Program-made: the position numbers and the translations under genes
Source: Phytohabitans aurantiacus
GTDB taxonomy: Bacteria > Actinomycetota > Actinomycetes > Mycobacteriales > Micromonosporaceae
DNA length: 64,000 nt
Assembly (NCBI RefSeq): GCF_027923225.1
Contig: NZ_BSDI01000009.1
Location: 1-64,000, forward strand
Reading direction: 5' to 3'
Shown: positions 24,994-33,788 of the stretch, one piece after another
How the letters are laid out: each line of letters starts with the position of its first letter
How positions within the stretch are numbered: the stretch's first letter is position 1
The notes under the pieces: model-generated
What the model was told of the DNA's origin: nothing
What the model saw: the letters and a program-made list of their open reading frames with translations, nothing else
The model's database searches: none

Positions 24994-26379
24994 CTAGCTA
25001 GATTCGCCGGTTTGTGCGCTATTCGAGATCTCCCACCCTGAACTGAAGATCAAATCAGCCACCTTCTCGGCTGCACTCCGGTCCCGGCCTGTTGAACGGT
25101 GTGTGTAGATGCTCAGCGTGTACGCCATGTTGGCATGCCCGATTCGGTCGCTCACCACCTTCGGCTCGACGCCTGCGTCGAGGGACATCGTGGCGTAGGT
25201 GTGCCGTACATCATGGAGCCGGATCCGAGGGACCCCAGCCCGATCAACCAGTCGATTGAACCGGCGGGTGATCGTGTCTGCATGGATCGGTCGACCGTCG
25301 GGGTGACAGAAGAGCTTGCCGTGGCCGTGATACGCCATGCCGAACTCCCGGCTTTCCCGGTCGAGCATGGCCAGATGGAAGCGCAGGTACGTCACCGTGA
25401 GCGGATCGAGCGCGATGGTCCTGTTCGAACTTTCCGTCTTCCCATCCGAGTCTTCAGTCTTGCCGTTGACCACGACTCGGGTGTCTTCGATGGTCATTGT
25501 TCCGGCGTCAAGGTCGAGTAGGCCCCGATCAGCCCCAGCCAGCTCTGACCGCCGCATCCCGGTTGTGGCGACCAGCACCCACAGCGCGGCGTCCCGATCG
25601 GCGGTGGCCATCCGAAGCCACGCCTTGAGTTGATCGGGCGTCCACGTCGCACCGCGGCGGCGCTTTCCCTTTCGGCTCTCCCTTGGCAGGCTCGCATGCG
25701 CGGCCGGGTTGAACTCGATGTAGCGCCAGGCAACCGCGTCAATCCAGGCCCGGTGCAACATCCGGTGCACGTTCTTGACCGTCTTCGGGGCAAGTCCCGG
25801 TGACTTGGCGACCGGGATGCGGCCGCGACGGTACCGCAAAACAGCGGACCGGGCCGCATAAATGCTGACCTTGCAGTGCGCGGCGATCTCTCTCGGCCTG
25901 GGCTCGACCCCGGCGGCCTTGCGGGTCTGCCAGTAGTTGAACATCCGTGCGTTGTTGTCCGGCTTGCAGCGTCCGGACTTCAACAGGTATCGGTACAGGG
26001 CGTTCAACACCGGCACATCGATGTCCTGCAACCGTCGCTGACCGATCTGCGGAAGGACGTACGCGTCGATGTAGTCGACATAGTTCGCGTAGGTGGATGG
26101 CTTGATCGCGTCCTTGATCGAGGTCAGCCATTCGGCGAGGTAGGTGGCGACCGTCCGCCGGGACGGCGAAACCCGGCGACCGGCGTCAACCGCGGCTTTC
26201 GCCTTGAGCGCGGCGGTCCATGCCTCCTCCTCCGTCGTGAAGCCGCCCTTGTACTCATACCGAATCTTGCCGGTCAGGGGATCAGGTTCGAGGTCCACGT
26301 TGTACGCGAAGCTCTTCCCACGCGGATAGACCGTCACCCCCGGCACCGCCAGCCGTTGGACACGCTTTGGCTTGCTCAT
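24994..26379 (-). CDS. int: Tyrosine recombinase (AICE integrase)
   Basis: A 461-residue phage-type integrase. The N-terminal arm-binding segment contains PLTGKIRYEYKGGFTTEEEA, then a SAM-like core-binding domain (TVATYLAEWLTSIKDAIKPS). The catalytic residues are R in TTGMRRSEL (about 277), HxxR in HDVRHTYAT, the H of IGHANM and Y425 in SIYTHRS. It catalyses recombination between attP and the tRNA attB, and with Xis the reverse. The gene faces away from the tRNA, and its start overlaps the xis stop by 4 bp. Length is normal for the AICE/pSAM2 class. Confidence 0.95.
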   Translation of the reverse strand: MSKPKRVQRLAVPGVTVYPRGKSFAYNVDLEPDPLTGKIRYEYKGGFTTEEEAWTAALKAKAAVDAGRRVSPSRRTVATYLAEWLTSIKDAIKPSTYANYVDYIDAYVLPQIGQRRLQDIDVPVLNALYRYLLKSGRCKPDNNARMFNYWQTRKAAGVEPRPREIAAHCKVSIYAARSAVLRYRRGRIPVAKSPGLAPKTVKNVHRMLHRAWIDAVAWRYIEFNPAAHASLPRESRKGKRRRGATWTPDQLKAWLRMATADRDAALWVLVATTGMRRSELAGADRGLLDLDAGTMTIEDTRVVVNGKTEDSDGKTESSNRTIALDPLTVTYLRFHLAMLDRESREFGMAYHGHGKLFCHPDGRPIHADTITRRFNRLVDRAGVPRIRLHDVRHTYATMSLDAGVEPKVVSDRIGHANMAYTLSIYTHRSTGRDRSAAEKVADLIFSSGWEISNSAQTGESS

Positions 26380-26576
26380 GCAGGCAGCTCCTCCGATCCG
26401 TCCAACAGGGACCGAATCTTGGCGGTGATGACATACACGCGTCCACCGAACCGTTTGACTGGAAGTTCACCGGCCGCTGCGTACCGATACGCCGATGCGC
26501 GGCTGAGTCCGAGGATCTTTGCAGCACGCGGAACCGTGAGCAGGGCGGGCAGGTCGGTTATGGCGTTGGTGCTCAC
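26376..26576 (-). CDS. xis: Excisionase (MerR/HTH_17-like)
   Basis: A 66-residue protein with one winged helix: LLTVPRAAKILGLSRASAYR, then AGELPVKRFGGRVYVI, the AlpA/Xis pattern. It bends DNA at the att arms and steers the integrase to excision. GTG start at 26576; it overlaps int by 4 bp, the standard xis-int pair of AICEs. Confidence 0.92.
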   Translation of the reverse strand: MSTNAITDLPALLTVPRAAKILGLSRASAYRYAAAGELPVKRFGGRVYVITAKIRSLLDGSEELPA

Positions 26577-26836
26577 TTGGACTCCCTTCGGGTTGGGCGT
26601 CGAGGTAGATCCGTTCCAAGGTGGACGGTGGCCGGTCGGGGTAGGGCCGGGTGACGGGTCCGGATGTGGAGCACATCGGCGAGGATCGCGAGCGTGGCGC
26701 GGTTCTCTGCCGGGTGCCGTGGAGCCTGAGACGCATCGTGGGCGCCTTTCGGAGGGGCGGGCGGTTCCGGGGTGGGTATGGGGGTCGATTCGTCAGCGGG
26801 CCGTAGGGCGGCCCGCTGAGAGCACCGCTGAGCCAA
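26573..26836 (-). CDS. Possible small protein upstream of xis
   Basis: An 87-residue frame that overlaps the xis start by 4 bp (GTGA), which is why it is listed. The start would be TTG at 26836, with no strong ribosome site. The first half is Pro-rich (TPIPTPEPPAPPKGA); the second contains ENRATLAILADVLHIR, a plausible helix. It may be a real coupling ORF in the rep-xis-int operon or just an open frame; no family recognised. Confidence 0.35.
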   Translation of the reverse strand: MAQRCSQRAALRPADESTPIPTPEPPAPPKGAHDASQAPRHPAENRATLAILADVLHIRTRHPALPRPATVHLGTDLPRRPTRRESK

Positions 26837-26960
26837 GATCTGTCATGTCCTGATGTCTTTACATGCGTCCGATTGTCTGTGTGGCTCTGAGGGCGTCTGG
26901 TGGTGGGGTGGATCTAGGTCGGTCGGTGTCGGTTCGTTGCTTGTCGGGAGGGCTGGAACA

Positions 26961-27179
26961 TCTCCGCATCTCCGCATCTCCGCAAACGTGCCGTTGAGCT
27001 GGGCAAACGGTTGCGGAGATCTTGAATAGTGGTGGGGCAAGATCTCCGCAACCGGCTGTCATCTCCGCAAAGTCGGTTGCGGAGATGCGGAGATCGAGGG
27101 TTGTCGAGACGGGGCTATCTCCGCAGGGTGTTTGCGCCGGTAGCGGGCCGTTTCTGCGGGGATTGCGGAGATGCGGAGA
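26961..27179. repeat. Iteron array, 11 copies of TCTCCGCA
   Basis: Forward copies start at 26961, 26969 and 26977 (three in tandem), 27043, 27062 and 27118. Reverse copies (TGCGGAGA) start at 27012, 27078 and 27086 (tandem), and 27164 and 27172 (tandem). All are exact. The 357-bp gap 26837-27193 otherwise holds nothing coding. It lies directly after the replication helicase and before xis, where AICEs keep their origin. A replication origin bound by the Rep proteins is the best reading; a transcription-control array is possible. Confidence 0.75.
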
Positions 27180-27193
27180 TGTTCCAGCCGGTT

Positions 27194-28777
27194 TTAGCCG
27201 CCGTGTCGTTCGACCCAGAACACGGCCCGGTCACCGCGGTCGTTCTTGCCCGCGCGGAGCACGTGGTCACCGCGCCACCGGCCAGCCTGCCCAGTGAGCA
27301 GCCGACCCAGTTGAAGCGGGTTGGGTAGCCGGCCGTTGTGGGTGGTGATGAACTGGCCGTCCCACGGGTCGGTGACCTCTGCGGCGAACGTCTGCGGTTC
27401 GCCGTCCTTGCGCAGTTCCGCGGCCGTCATAGCCCTACCGCCGTGGCGCTCATGCCAGCAAGTGAGGAACGCGCGCCAGCGTGTTTCGTCTTCGTCTATC
27501 TCCCGCACGTCGGCGAGGTTGGTCAGGAACCCCTCGATGCCGTGATACGTGAGGAATCCGCCCAACGCTTGCGCCCACGGGGTGAACTGGCGCATCGACA
27601 TCCCCGCCGCGCGGGGTGCCCCGTTGCCGGTCCAGTCGAGCACCATCACCAGCAGATGCCACAACACGGTGAGCTGATTCGCCGGAACGGTGATCCACTG
27701 GTCAAGGTGCGGGATGCCGAAACCGGATTGGTCGCGCTGCTCCGGCCGCGGCATGTTCGGGTCGAGGTGAACCCGCACCGTGCGGGATGCCATGTCCCCA
27801 CCGACTTGCAGGTTGTTCCCGGTCGCCATCCACAAGCGGTCGTTGACGGTGGCGATGTTCCGGGACGTGCCCAACGGCCGGTCGGACCAGACGCCGCCGG
27901 TGACGAGCTGGGCGAGGATCGCGGAGTCGATGACGCTGCCCTCCGCGATGTTGTCCCAGATCACCACACCGACCTGTTCATTCAGGACGGCGGTGATGGA
28001 CTTGCGTAGTTCCTCATCGGAGTAGGTCCACGGCAACACGCGCTGGCCGTAGAGCATGCCCGGCCCGGCGGTCAGGATCGTCTTGCCGGAGGCGGGCATG
28101 GTGGCATCGACCAACGCGAACGGGGTCAGTGATCGGGTGAAGTGCCGCAGGATCGGCGTGGCCAGCAGCGCCACATAGTTCGCCCGGTCCGCCGGTCCGG
28201 ACCAGGGGAAGTCCCGCAGGAACCGGCCCAGTAGGAACGTGCGGGCGGCCCGTACCTGTTCCGGTGTGGGTTGGTCGGGGACGGGTGGCAGGTCGACCCT
28301 GGTGGCCAGGAACAGGCCGGTAGCCGGGTCGTAGCCGGGTGCCTGCAACAGGGTGCCGTCGCGGCGTAGCACCGGTGCGCCGATGATCCCGCGTAGCGGT
28401 GCCACGTTCGGCCATGTCTTGCCCGTAAGGACTGAGGACAGGATCTCCCGTGGCGGGGTGACCTCTTCCGGGTACTGCTCAGGTTGACCGTCGTCTCCTT
28501 TGCGGGTCTTGAGCCGGTAGACGTAGGCGTGTGCGGCCAGCAGTGCGGCCAGCCCGGCGGGGGTCAACGTGCTGGCCGAGACCGGTAGCGGCGCGTCCTC
28601 ATCGGCGGCCACCATGGGCAGACCACCCGAGACGGTCTCCATGTGCACCAACGTCCCGCCGGACACGTACGTGTCCGGCAGTAGACCATCGGCGAGCGCG
28701 GCCTTGAGCACGCGGATGGTTTCCGGGCCGGTGCCGACCTGTACCCGATGGCCACGCTTGTCGATGGTGTCGGTCAT
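27194..28777 (-). CDS. AICE replication helicase/ATPase
   Basis: A 527-residue ATPase. A variant Walker A, VDATMPASGKTIL, is at about residues 225-237 and Walker B is EQVGVVIWDNIAEG at about 265; an Asn sensor follows in LWMATGNNLQ. This arrangement fits the helicase-like proteins encoded next to primase-polymerases in actinobacterial elements and phages. The N-terminal 200 residues may load DNA. It overlaps the DUF4031 gene by 4 bp. With the primase-polymerase it probably replicates the excised circle from the iteron region. Family name not certain; motor function well supported. Confidence 0.8.
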   Translation of the reverse strand: MTDTIDKRGHRVQVGTGPETIRVLKAALADGLLPDTYVSGGTLVHMETVSGGLPMVAADEDAPLPVSASTLTPAGLAALLAAHAYVYRLKTRKGDDGQPEQYPEEVTPPREILSSVLTGKTWPNVAPLRGIIGAPVLRRDGTLLQAPGYDPATGLFLATRVDLPPVPDQPTPEQVRAARTFLLGRFLRDFPWSGPADRANYVALLATPILRHFTRSLTPFALVDATMPASGKTILTAGPGMLYGQRVLPWTYSDEELRKSITAVLNEQVGVVIWDNIAEGSVIDSAILAQLVTGGVWSDRPLGTSRNIATVNDRLWMATGNNLQVGGDMASRTVRVHLDPNMPRPEQRDQSGFGIPHLDQWITVPANQLTVLWHLLVMVLDWTGNGAPRAAGMSMRQFTPWAQALGGFLTYHGIEGFLTNLADVREIDEDETRWRAFLTCWHERHGGRAMTAAELRKDGEPQTFAAEVTDPWDGQFITTHNGRLPNPLQLGRLLTGQAGRWRGDHVLRAGKNDRGDRAVFWVERHGG

Positions 28778-29076
28778 GGCCTGCCCTTCAATGCGTCACG
28801 CCGGCCGCGGATGATCTCGCCCATCTGGCGTAGGTCGATCGGCACGGCACCGGCCGCGAGTGCTTCCCGGCGCTTGGTATCGGTGACGTCGTAGTGCCAG
28901 TGCACTCCCGGGCCTCCTCCCAGGTCGGCCTTGTCCTGGAACCAGGCCCGGCGTAGCCCGATCCGCGACGCGAACGCGTGCAGCTCCTCCTTGGTGTCTG
29001 CGGTCAGGTGCGACCAACGGGCACTGATGCGACCGACCCGGGCCGGTATGCGGGCGTTGTCGACGTAGACGCTCAT
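28774..29076 (-). CDS. DUF4031-domain protein
   Basis: A 100-residue protein, MSVYVDNARIPARVGRISAR then WSHLTADTKEELHAFASRIGL and HYDVTDTKRREALAAGAVPI. This is the full DUF4031 pattern seen in actinobacterial phages and plasmids; molecular function unknown. It overlaps both neighbours by 4 bp, so it is made with the primase-polymerase and helicase and may be an accessory replication factor. Confidence 0.9.
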   Translation of the reverse strand: MSVYVDNARIPARVGRISARWSHLTADTKEELHAFASRIGLRRAWFQDKADLGGGPGVHWHYDVTDTKRREALAAGAVPIDLRQMGEIIRGRRDALKGRP

Positions 29077-29984
29077 GCGGCCACGCTCCGAGGGCTCTTG
29101 GCACCGGCCCGCAGCCCGGATCGGATGGTCCTGGCCGTCTCGGTCGGGCTGAGTCCGGCCCGCCCGGCGGCGTCGGTCAACGCCGTGGTGGCGTCGTGTT
29201 CGGTCAGTGCGCCACCGGCCACGAGTTGGCCGAGCGCGACCGCCGCGGTGTAGAGCAGATGGTTACGCTCACCCTTGGCAGCGTCGGCGACCAGCGCGGT
29301 TTCCCGCTCGATCGCGGCGCGGACGTAGGCGGCCCGGCGTCCGGTGCCCAGGTCGAGGACCACCGCCCGCCGCGGCGCCGGGGGTGCCGGCCGTAGCAGG
29401 GTGGCCAGCCAGCCCGGTAGCGGCGCCGGGTCGGTTTCCCCGTCGACCTCGTACCCGCGGCCGGCGACGGTGCTGCCCGCGGCCACGACATACCCGCCGT
29501 GGCCACGGGTGTCGACGGCCGGGCCGAGTCCACCCCGGTCGCCTTGGGTGTTGCGCAGCCGCGGCCCGGCAGGCGGGTGCCGGTAGTACAGGTGCAGGCC
29601 ACCGGAACCGGTACGGACCGTGTACGTCGTCCACGCGTCCGCCACGTGGTGCTGTTCGCACAGGGTGCCGAACACCTCGATGCCGTCCGGGCCGCCGGCG
29701 GTCTTGGGTCGGTCGAGGTCGACCACGAGCAGCCCGGACGGGCCGCACGCGATCCCGATCCCCCACCGGCCCGCGGACCATGCGCGGGTGATCCGGGCCG
29801 GGTCGACGGTGGCCCGTTCCTCCCACCCGACGTGCCGCCCGGCGGTGCGGCATCGCGGGTCGCTGCCGGTACAGGCGTCCTCAGGGTGGTCGGGAAACGC
29901 GGGCCGCTTGTCGTTGGGGCGTAGCGGGAACACGTGCCAGCCACGCGCCGCGTGGTCGAGCGCGGCGGTTAGCAGGTCGGGCAT
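29073..29984 (-). CDS. Bifunctional DNA primase/polymerase (Prim-Pol)
   Basis: A 303-residue protein. The Prim-Pol (AEP) domain fills about residues 5-195: AARGWHVFPLRPNDKRPA, acidic metal ligands in LLVVDLDRP, GGLHLYYRHP, and DTRGHGGYVVAAGS. A C-terminal helical domain follows (ERNHLLYTAAVALGQLVAGG). It can start and extend DNA on the element. It is the first gene of the rep block, with GGAGGAA before ATG 29984. This Rep type defines the Prim-Pol class of AICEs as opposed to RepSA or RepAM. Confidence 0.93.
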   Translation of the reverse strand: MPDLLTAALDHAARGWHVFPLRPNDKRPAFPDHPEDACTGSDPRCRTAGRHVGWEERATVDPARITRAWSAGRWGIGIACGPSGLLVVDLDRPKTAGGPDGIEVFGTLCEQHHVADAWTTYTVRTGSGGLHLYYRHPPAGPRLRNTQGDRGGLGPAVDTRGHGGYVVAAGSTVAGRGYEVDGETDPAPLPGWLATLLRPAPPAPRRAVVLDLGTGRRAAYVRAAIERETALVADAAKGERNHLLYTAAVALGQLVAGGALTEHDATTALTDAAGRAGLSPTETARTIRSGLRAGAKSPRSVAA

Positions 29985-30030
29985 GCGGGGTTCCTCCCTT
30001 GCAGGAGTAGGCGGGGCGTCGACAGGCGGG

Positions 30031-30459
30031 CTATGCCGCGGCGGGCCGGCCGCGGGCCACCGGTACCGGCCGCGGCTTGATGGCGGTTTCGGCGCAGGTC
30101 TTGTGACACGGGCGTCGGTCGAACGGGTCGAGCAGACTGGTAGGCCGGCCGCACAGGTGGCAGGGGCGGGTCGGCTCGATGACGGTGGCCCGGTGTTCGT
30201 TCTGCCAGTCCAGTAGCGGGGCTATGCCGGTGTAGACCCAGAACACGTGACGTAGCAACGCGCCGCGTTCGCGCAGGTCGGCAACCAGCGGCCCGGCCGC
30301 GGGTGGGCCGTCGACGTTGATGCCGGTACCGGTCGGGTTGCGGGTCAGGGTGACGCCGGCCCGTTGCGCGTCGGCGAGCACCTGTATGCCGGACGGACGA
30401 CCGGCCGGCCGCTGGCTTGCGCGGCCGGCCGCGGTCGTTGTCGCGCGGTGCCGGTCCAC
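30031..30459 (-). CDS. Zinc-finger protein with TubC_N-like region
   Basis: A 142-residue protein. The middle, IQVLADAQRAGVTLTRNPTG to LVADLRERGALLRHV, resembles the TubC N-terminal docking fold found in many actinobacterial element proteins. The C-terminal part holds CHLCGRP...RRPCHKTC, a C2HC-type zinc knuckle. The GTG at 30459 is two bases after the upstream stop. Longer frames upstream are arginine-rich and antisense-like. Function unknown; adjacency to Prim-Pol suggests DNA handling. Confidence 0.65.
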   Translation of the reverse strand: MDRHRATTTAAGRASQRPAGRPSGIQVLADAQRAGVTLTRNPTGTGINVDGPPAAGPLVADLRERGALLRHVFWVYTGIAPLLDWQNEHRATVIEPTRPCHLCGRPTSLLDPFDRRPCHKTCAETAIKPRPVPVARGRPAAA

Positions 30460-30461
30460 GG

Positions 30462-30830
30462 CTACCCCTCGTTCGGGAAGCACTGCGCGGCGGTGCATGG
30501 GCGGGCCGCGTGCTGGTAGTCGGCCCATCCGGCGCTCATCTGCCACATGTCGGTTTCGTGCCACCCAGTGGTGGCGGTGGTCTCGGCCGGGTCCGGTGCT
30601 GGCTCGCACGCGGGCCGCACAAGGATGCTGCCGGTGCGGTGGGAGTTCATGAGCGCGGCGGTATCGGCCGGGGCCGCCGCGGCGGCGGTGCCAACCGGGA
30701 CGGGGTGGGCGATCCACCGGTACGCCGGACGGTGGGCGAGGTCACCGGGTCGGGCGGGTGCGGTCATGACAACCTCGCCGTACGCGCGGAACCCGGTAGG
30801 CAGGCGGTTAGCCGTGGTTGTGGTGTCCAC
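30462..30830 (-). CDS. Hypothetical AICE protein
   Basis: A 122-residue protein starting VDTTTTANRLPTGFRAYGEV and containing YRWIAHPVPVG, HRTGSILVRPACEP and WHETDMWQMSAGWADYQHAA. AGAGGA lies 9 bases before GTG 30830; ATG 30767 is a possible later start. The Trp/Tyr-rich tail suggests a folded domain. No family recognised. Confidence 0.55.
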   Translation of the reverse strand: MDTTTTANRLPTGFRAYGEVVMTAPARPGDLAHRPAYRWIAHPVPVGTAAAAAPADTAALMNSHRTGSILVRPACEPAPDPAETTATTGWHETDMWQMSAGWADYQHAARPCTAAQCFPNEG

Positions 30831-30876
30831 TGTGCAGAGTCCTCTCAACGAGAGTTACAAGGCAGGCAAAGGGAAG

Positions 30877-31203
30877 TCATGCGGCCCGGCGACGGCTACG
30901 CGGTGCCGGGCGGCCCGCCACCGTCGCGCGGGTCACGAGGTCACGCAGTCCACTCAGGAGCGTGTGCAACTGCCGGCGGGCGTACGGCTCGACGGGGGCG
31001 AGCGCGACCCGGGCGCGGATCTCGGCGTACTCGCGGCCGTCGGCGTCCCGGACCCGGACCAGGCTCGCGGCGCCGTAGGCGGCACCGCCGACGGCCCGCA
31101 GGTCGACCCGGATCGAGTCAGAGCGGTGCTCTCCGGCGGTGCCGCACAGGTGGTTGCGGGCACACCAGTCGGTGTGATCAGGGTTGAAGTCGAAGAAGCT
31201 CAT
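30877..31203 (-). CDS. DUF6907-like protein
   Basis: A 108-residue protein. The N-terminus has DWCARNHLCG, a Cys/His cluster that may hold zinc, followed by HRSDSIRVDLRAVGGAAYG and a basic C-terminal helix. The layout is like DUF6907 proteins of actinobacterial elements. It overlaps the next gene by 4 bp. Function unknown. Confidence 0.7.
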   Translation of the reverse strand: MSFFDFNPDHTDWCARNHLCGTAGEHRSDSIRVDLRAVGGAAYGAASLVRVRDADGREYAEIRARVALAPVEPYARRQLHTLLSGLRDLVTRATVAGRPAPRSRRRAA

Positions 31204-31514
31204 CCGGCGGCCCGCCGGATACGACGGAAGTGGTTGAACACCCGTCGGCCGATCCGTAGCCGTAGCCCGGTGCCGCGGCAGTGCCCACAGTCGGGCCGGC
31301 CGCGTAGCGCCCGCGGGCGGGGGATGCGGCGTCGGAGCCGGTCAATCAGGCTCGGTGCGCGGGTGCCGGTGCCCTTGCAGCGGTGACAGGCTGTGAACGG
31401 CTTGAGCCAGCACGCGGCAGCGTAGCCGACAGTAACGAAAAGGGCGATTCCGGCGAATAGGATGGCGGACATAACGGGCACGTTTGTGCTGGTAGCGGCC
31501 ACGATGCGGGTCAC
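31200..31514 (-). CDS. Membrane-anchored zinc-finger protein
   Basis: A 104-residue protein. One transmembrane helix (AILFAGIALFVTVGYAAACW) is followed by two DnaJ-like knuckles, CHRCKGTG and CGHCRGTG, separated by a basic stretch. GTG 31514 has GGAG 6 bases upstream; a TTG at 31526 is the longer alternative. It overlaps the DUF6907-like gene by 4 bp. Position next to the translocase suggests a transfer or spread role, unproven. Confidence 0.7.
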   Translation of the reverse strand: MTRIVAATSTNVPVMSAILFAGIALFVTVGYAAACWLKPFTACHRCKGTGTRAPSLIDRLRRRIPRPRALRGRPDCGHCRGTGLRLRIGRRVFNHFRRIRRAAG

Positions 31515-31541
31515 GGAAGGCTCCAAACAGGGGTGACCGGC

Positions 31542-31656
31542 GGTAGCGGACCATGGGCCGCTACCGCTACCGGTGGATGTTGGTACTGGTGGGCCGGGTA
31601 GCGGGCCGGGTAGCGGCGCCGCTACCTATTGCCGGTCCGCTACCCGGCCCGCTACC
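31542..31656. repeat. GGTAGCGG repeat cluster, candidate transfer locus (clt)
   Basis: Eight exact copies of GGTAGCGG: forward at 31542, 31597 and 31609; reverse at 31558, 31564, 31619, 31637 and 31649. The last parts form a perfect 20-bp inverted repeat (31597-31616 with 31637-31656). It lies 6 bases after the stop of the TraB-like translocase. In Streptomyces elements TraB binds 8-bp TRS repeats at clt, often next to tra, so this is a good clt candidate. The inverted repeat could also end transcription. Confidence 0.7.
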
Positions 31657-31661
31657 GACCT

Positions 31662-33788
31662 TCAGTCGGTGCCGGCCGTCCGCTGTTCGATGGCGGCGGT
31701 GATGTCAGCGAGGTACACACCCTTGCGGGTCGCACCGTTCGCCTTCACGTTGCGTGACTCGATGTTCTTGGCGCGCACGAGCGCGGACAGCGCCTCAGCG
31801 TTGAGCGCGCTGTACGCGTCGGGGAACCGGTCGGCCAACCGCGGCGCGAGGGTGTCCCAGTGCTGGCCACGCTCACCGGCCACCCACACCGCCCGCAGGT
31901 CATCCAGGATGTCCCGGACGGCCGGCAGGTCGACCCCGGCCACCACGTCACCGCGCAGGGCCACGCCGCGGCGGCATACCCGCTCGACCGCAGCCCGGTC
32001 GAGGTAGGCGGCCCGCACGCTGGTCATCGGACCGAAGCCGACCCGCACACCCCAACCGGCATCCACGCCGATCTCGAACTGCGTCGGGCGGGCACCCTGC
32101 CGGTAGGCGCCGGTACCCAACGCCAGATCGGTCTCGACGTGCGAGGGCACCGCGAGGCAGGTCCGGATTGCGATGTTCGACGTGACGCCCTTGGGCAGCG
32201 ACTCCTTGTCGATCCGCTGCGTCATCATCACCAGGTGAATGCCGAGCGCGCGGCCACGCTTGACGATGCTGGTCATAGCCGCGGCAGCGCTCTTGCCGAT
32301 CTCCGGATCGGTGATCAGCTCCTGAACCTCATCGATCGCGGCCACGATCGGCCGGAGCCGAGCGTCCTTGAGCGCGATCGCGCGGTTGAGCTTGTTCTCG
32401 GTGTTCAACCCGGCCGTGGCGTACTTCTTGATCAGCGGGCCGCGGGTGTCGCACTCCTTGAGCAGCCACATCAACATGCGGTACGCGTCCGCCTTGGTGC
32501 CATCGTCGGCGCCGGAGCCGAACAGGCCGGGCGCGCACAGCGGTTCGAACGCGTCGAAGTCACCGCGGCCGGCGAGGTCGAACACCGCGAACGTGACCAG
32601 CGGATCGAGGGCCATACCAGCGAGCACGACGCGGGCGGACAGGCTCTTGCCAGAGCCAGGGAACCCCGCGAACAGGCTGTTCCGTTCGTCCATCCGGTAC
32701 ATGACCGGCCGCATCCGCGGGTCGAACCCGAACACGAACGGCTTGAAGAAGTCAGTGCGACCGTCTTTGAGCAGCGGCCACGCCGGTTGCTTCATCGCCG
32801 ACACGGGCCGGTCCGCGACCCACAACGCCAGCCGGGACGGGTGCTCACGGGGCATGACCTCCGGCCAGACCTGATCGATCGGCAGACGCAGCCCACCGGC
32901 CAGCTTCTCCCGCTCCTCGACCACGTCGACCGCGATAACCCCATCGGGTAGGTCAACGATGGCCAGATAGCCGGGACCGTCGCGGCGGATCTCGCCGATA
33001 CCGGCGGGGAACACGATGTCCTCCGGCCGCTTGACCAGGCCGGTGGCCATGATGCCCTTGCGGGTCAGCTCCGCGGTGAGCTTGCGATAGCGGGCCTTGA
33101 CCACCGTCCGCTCAATGATCGGCTTATCCAGGGGCCGGCCGTAGCGGGCCAGCGCGATCAGGCCACCGGCCAGTACCGGAGCCTTGACCCACCACGGGGT
33201 CAGGTCCGAGTACAACACCCCAGCGGCGGCGAGGCTGCCGAGCAGGCCGGCCGCGGTGACCCACCACCGCCACGAGGTTTGCCGCTGCCGGTGCCGGTCC
33301 AGCTCCAACCAGGTCTTGGCGTCGTTGCGGTTGGCGGCGTCCTGCCGAAGCGACCAGTTCCCGGTCTCGGCGGTCGTCCAGCCCAGCACCCGCCCGGCCA
33401 GCCGGCCCGCGCCCTTGGGCGCGTACCAGGCCACCTTGCCCGCGTACAGCGGCGAGCGGACCGCGTGTACCCCGGCGTGGTAGCCGGCCACGGCCATGGT
33501 CCGGGCGAGCTGGGCGCGGGCCTCATCGACGTTGGCCAGCCAGGCGGGCAGGATCGGCACCCGGCGCGGCGCGTCGAGCAGGTCGGTCAGCCGGTCGGGC
33601 GGGTCGGGCGGGTCGACCGGTGCCCCGGCCGTCACCGACTCCGGCGCCATGGTCTCCACATCGGACTCGTCAGCGGTGACAAGCCCGTCAGCGGCGGCGG
33701 CTCGGTCGGCGCGCCGCTGGTTCAGGTCAACGATCCGGGCCGACTTCGCGTCAACGTCTTCGGCCGGAACCATCGGGTCAGTCGTCAC
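31662..33788 (-). CDS. TraB/TraSA-like FtsK-family DNA translocase
   Basis: A 708-residue protein. Two transmembrane helices sit near residues 185-225, with a FtsK/SpoIIIE motor behind them: Walker A FAGFPGSGKSLSARVVL (about 378) and Walker B PIVAAIDEVQELI (about 483). A winged-helix DNA-recognition domain at the C-terminus (ALSALVRAKNIESRNVKANG) matches the gamma domain of FtsK/TraB. It pumps double-stranded DNA between mycelial cells during conjugation. GTG 33788 overlaps the upstream stop by 4 bp. The repeat cluster after its stop may be its binding site. Confidence 0.93.
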   Translation of the reverse strand: MTTDPMVPAEDVDAKSARIVDLNQRRADRAAAADGLVTADESDVETMAPESVTAGAPVDPPDPPDRLTDLLDAPRRVPILPAWLANVDEARAQLARTMAVAGYHAGVHAVRSPLYAGKVAWYAPKGAGRLAGRVLGWTTAETGNWSLRQDAANRNDAKTWLELDRHRQRQTSWRWWVTAAGLLGSLAAAGVLYSDLTPWWVKAPVLAGGLIALARYGRPLDKPIIERTVVKARYRKLTAELTRKGIMATGLVKRPEDIVFPAGIGEIRRDGPGYLAIVDLPDGVIAVDVVEEREKLAGGLRLPIDQVWPEVMPREHPSRLALWVADRPVSAMKQPAWPLLKDGRTDFFKPFVFGFDPRMRPVMYRMDERNSLFAGFPGSGKSLSARVVLAGMALDPLVTFAVFDLAGRGDFDAFEPLCAPGLFGSGADDGTKADAYRMLMWLLKECDTRGPLIKKYATAGLNTENKLNRAIALKDARLRPIVAAIDEVQELITDPEIGKSAAAAMTSIVKRGRALGIHLVMMTQRIDKESLPKGVTSNIAIRTCLAVPSHVETDLALGTGAYRQGARPTQFEIGVDAGWGVRVGFGPMTSVRAAYLDRAAVERVCRRGVALRGDVVAGVDLPAVRDILDDLRAVWVAGERGQHWDTLAPRLADRFPDAYSALNAEALSALVRAKNIESRNVKANGATRKGVYLADITAAIEQRTAGTD

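Noticed and set aside
26961..27179. CRISPR array
   Set aside because: Repeats are 8 bp, irregularly spaced and in both orientations; no Cas gene is present.
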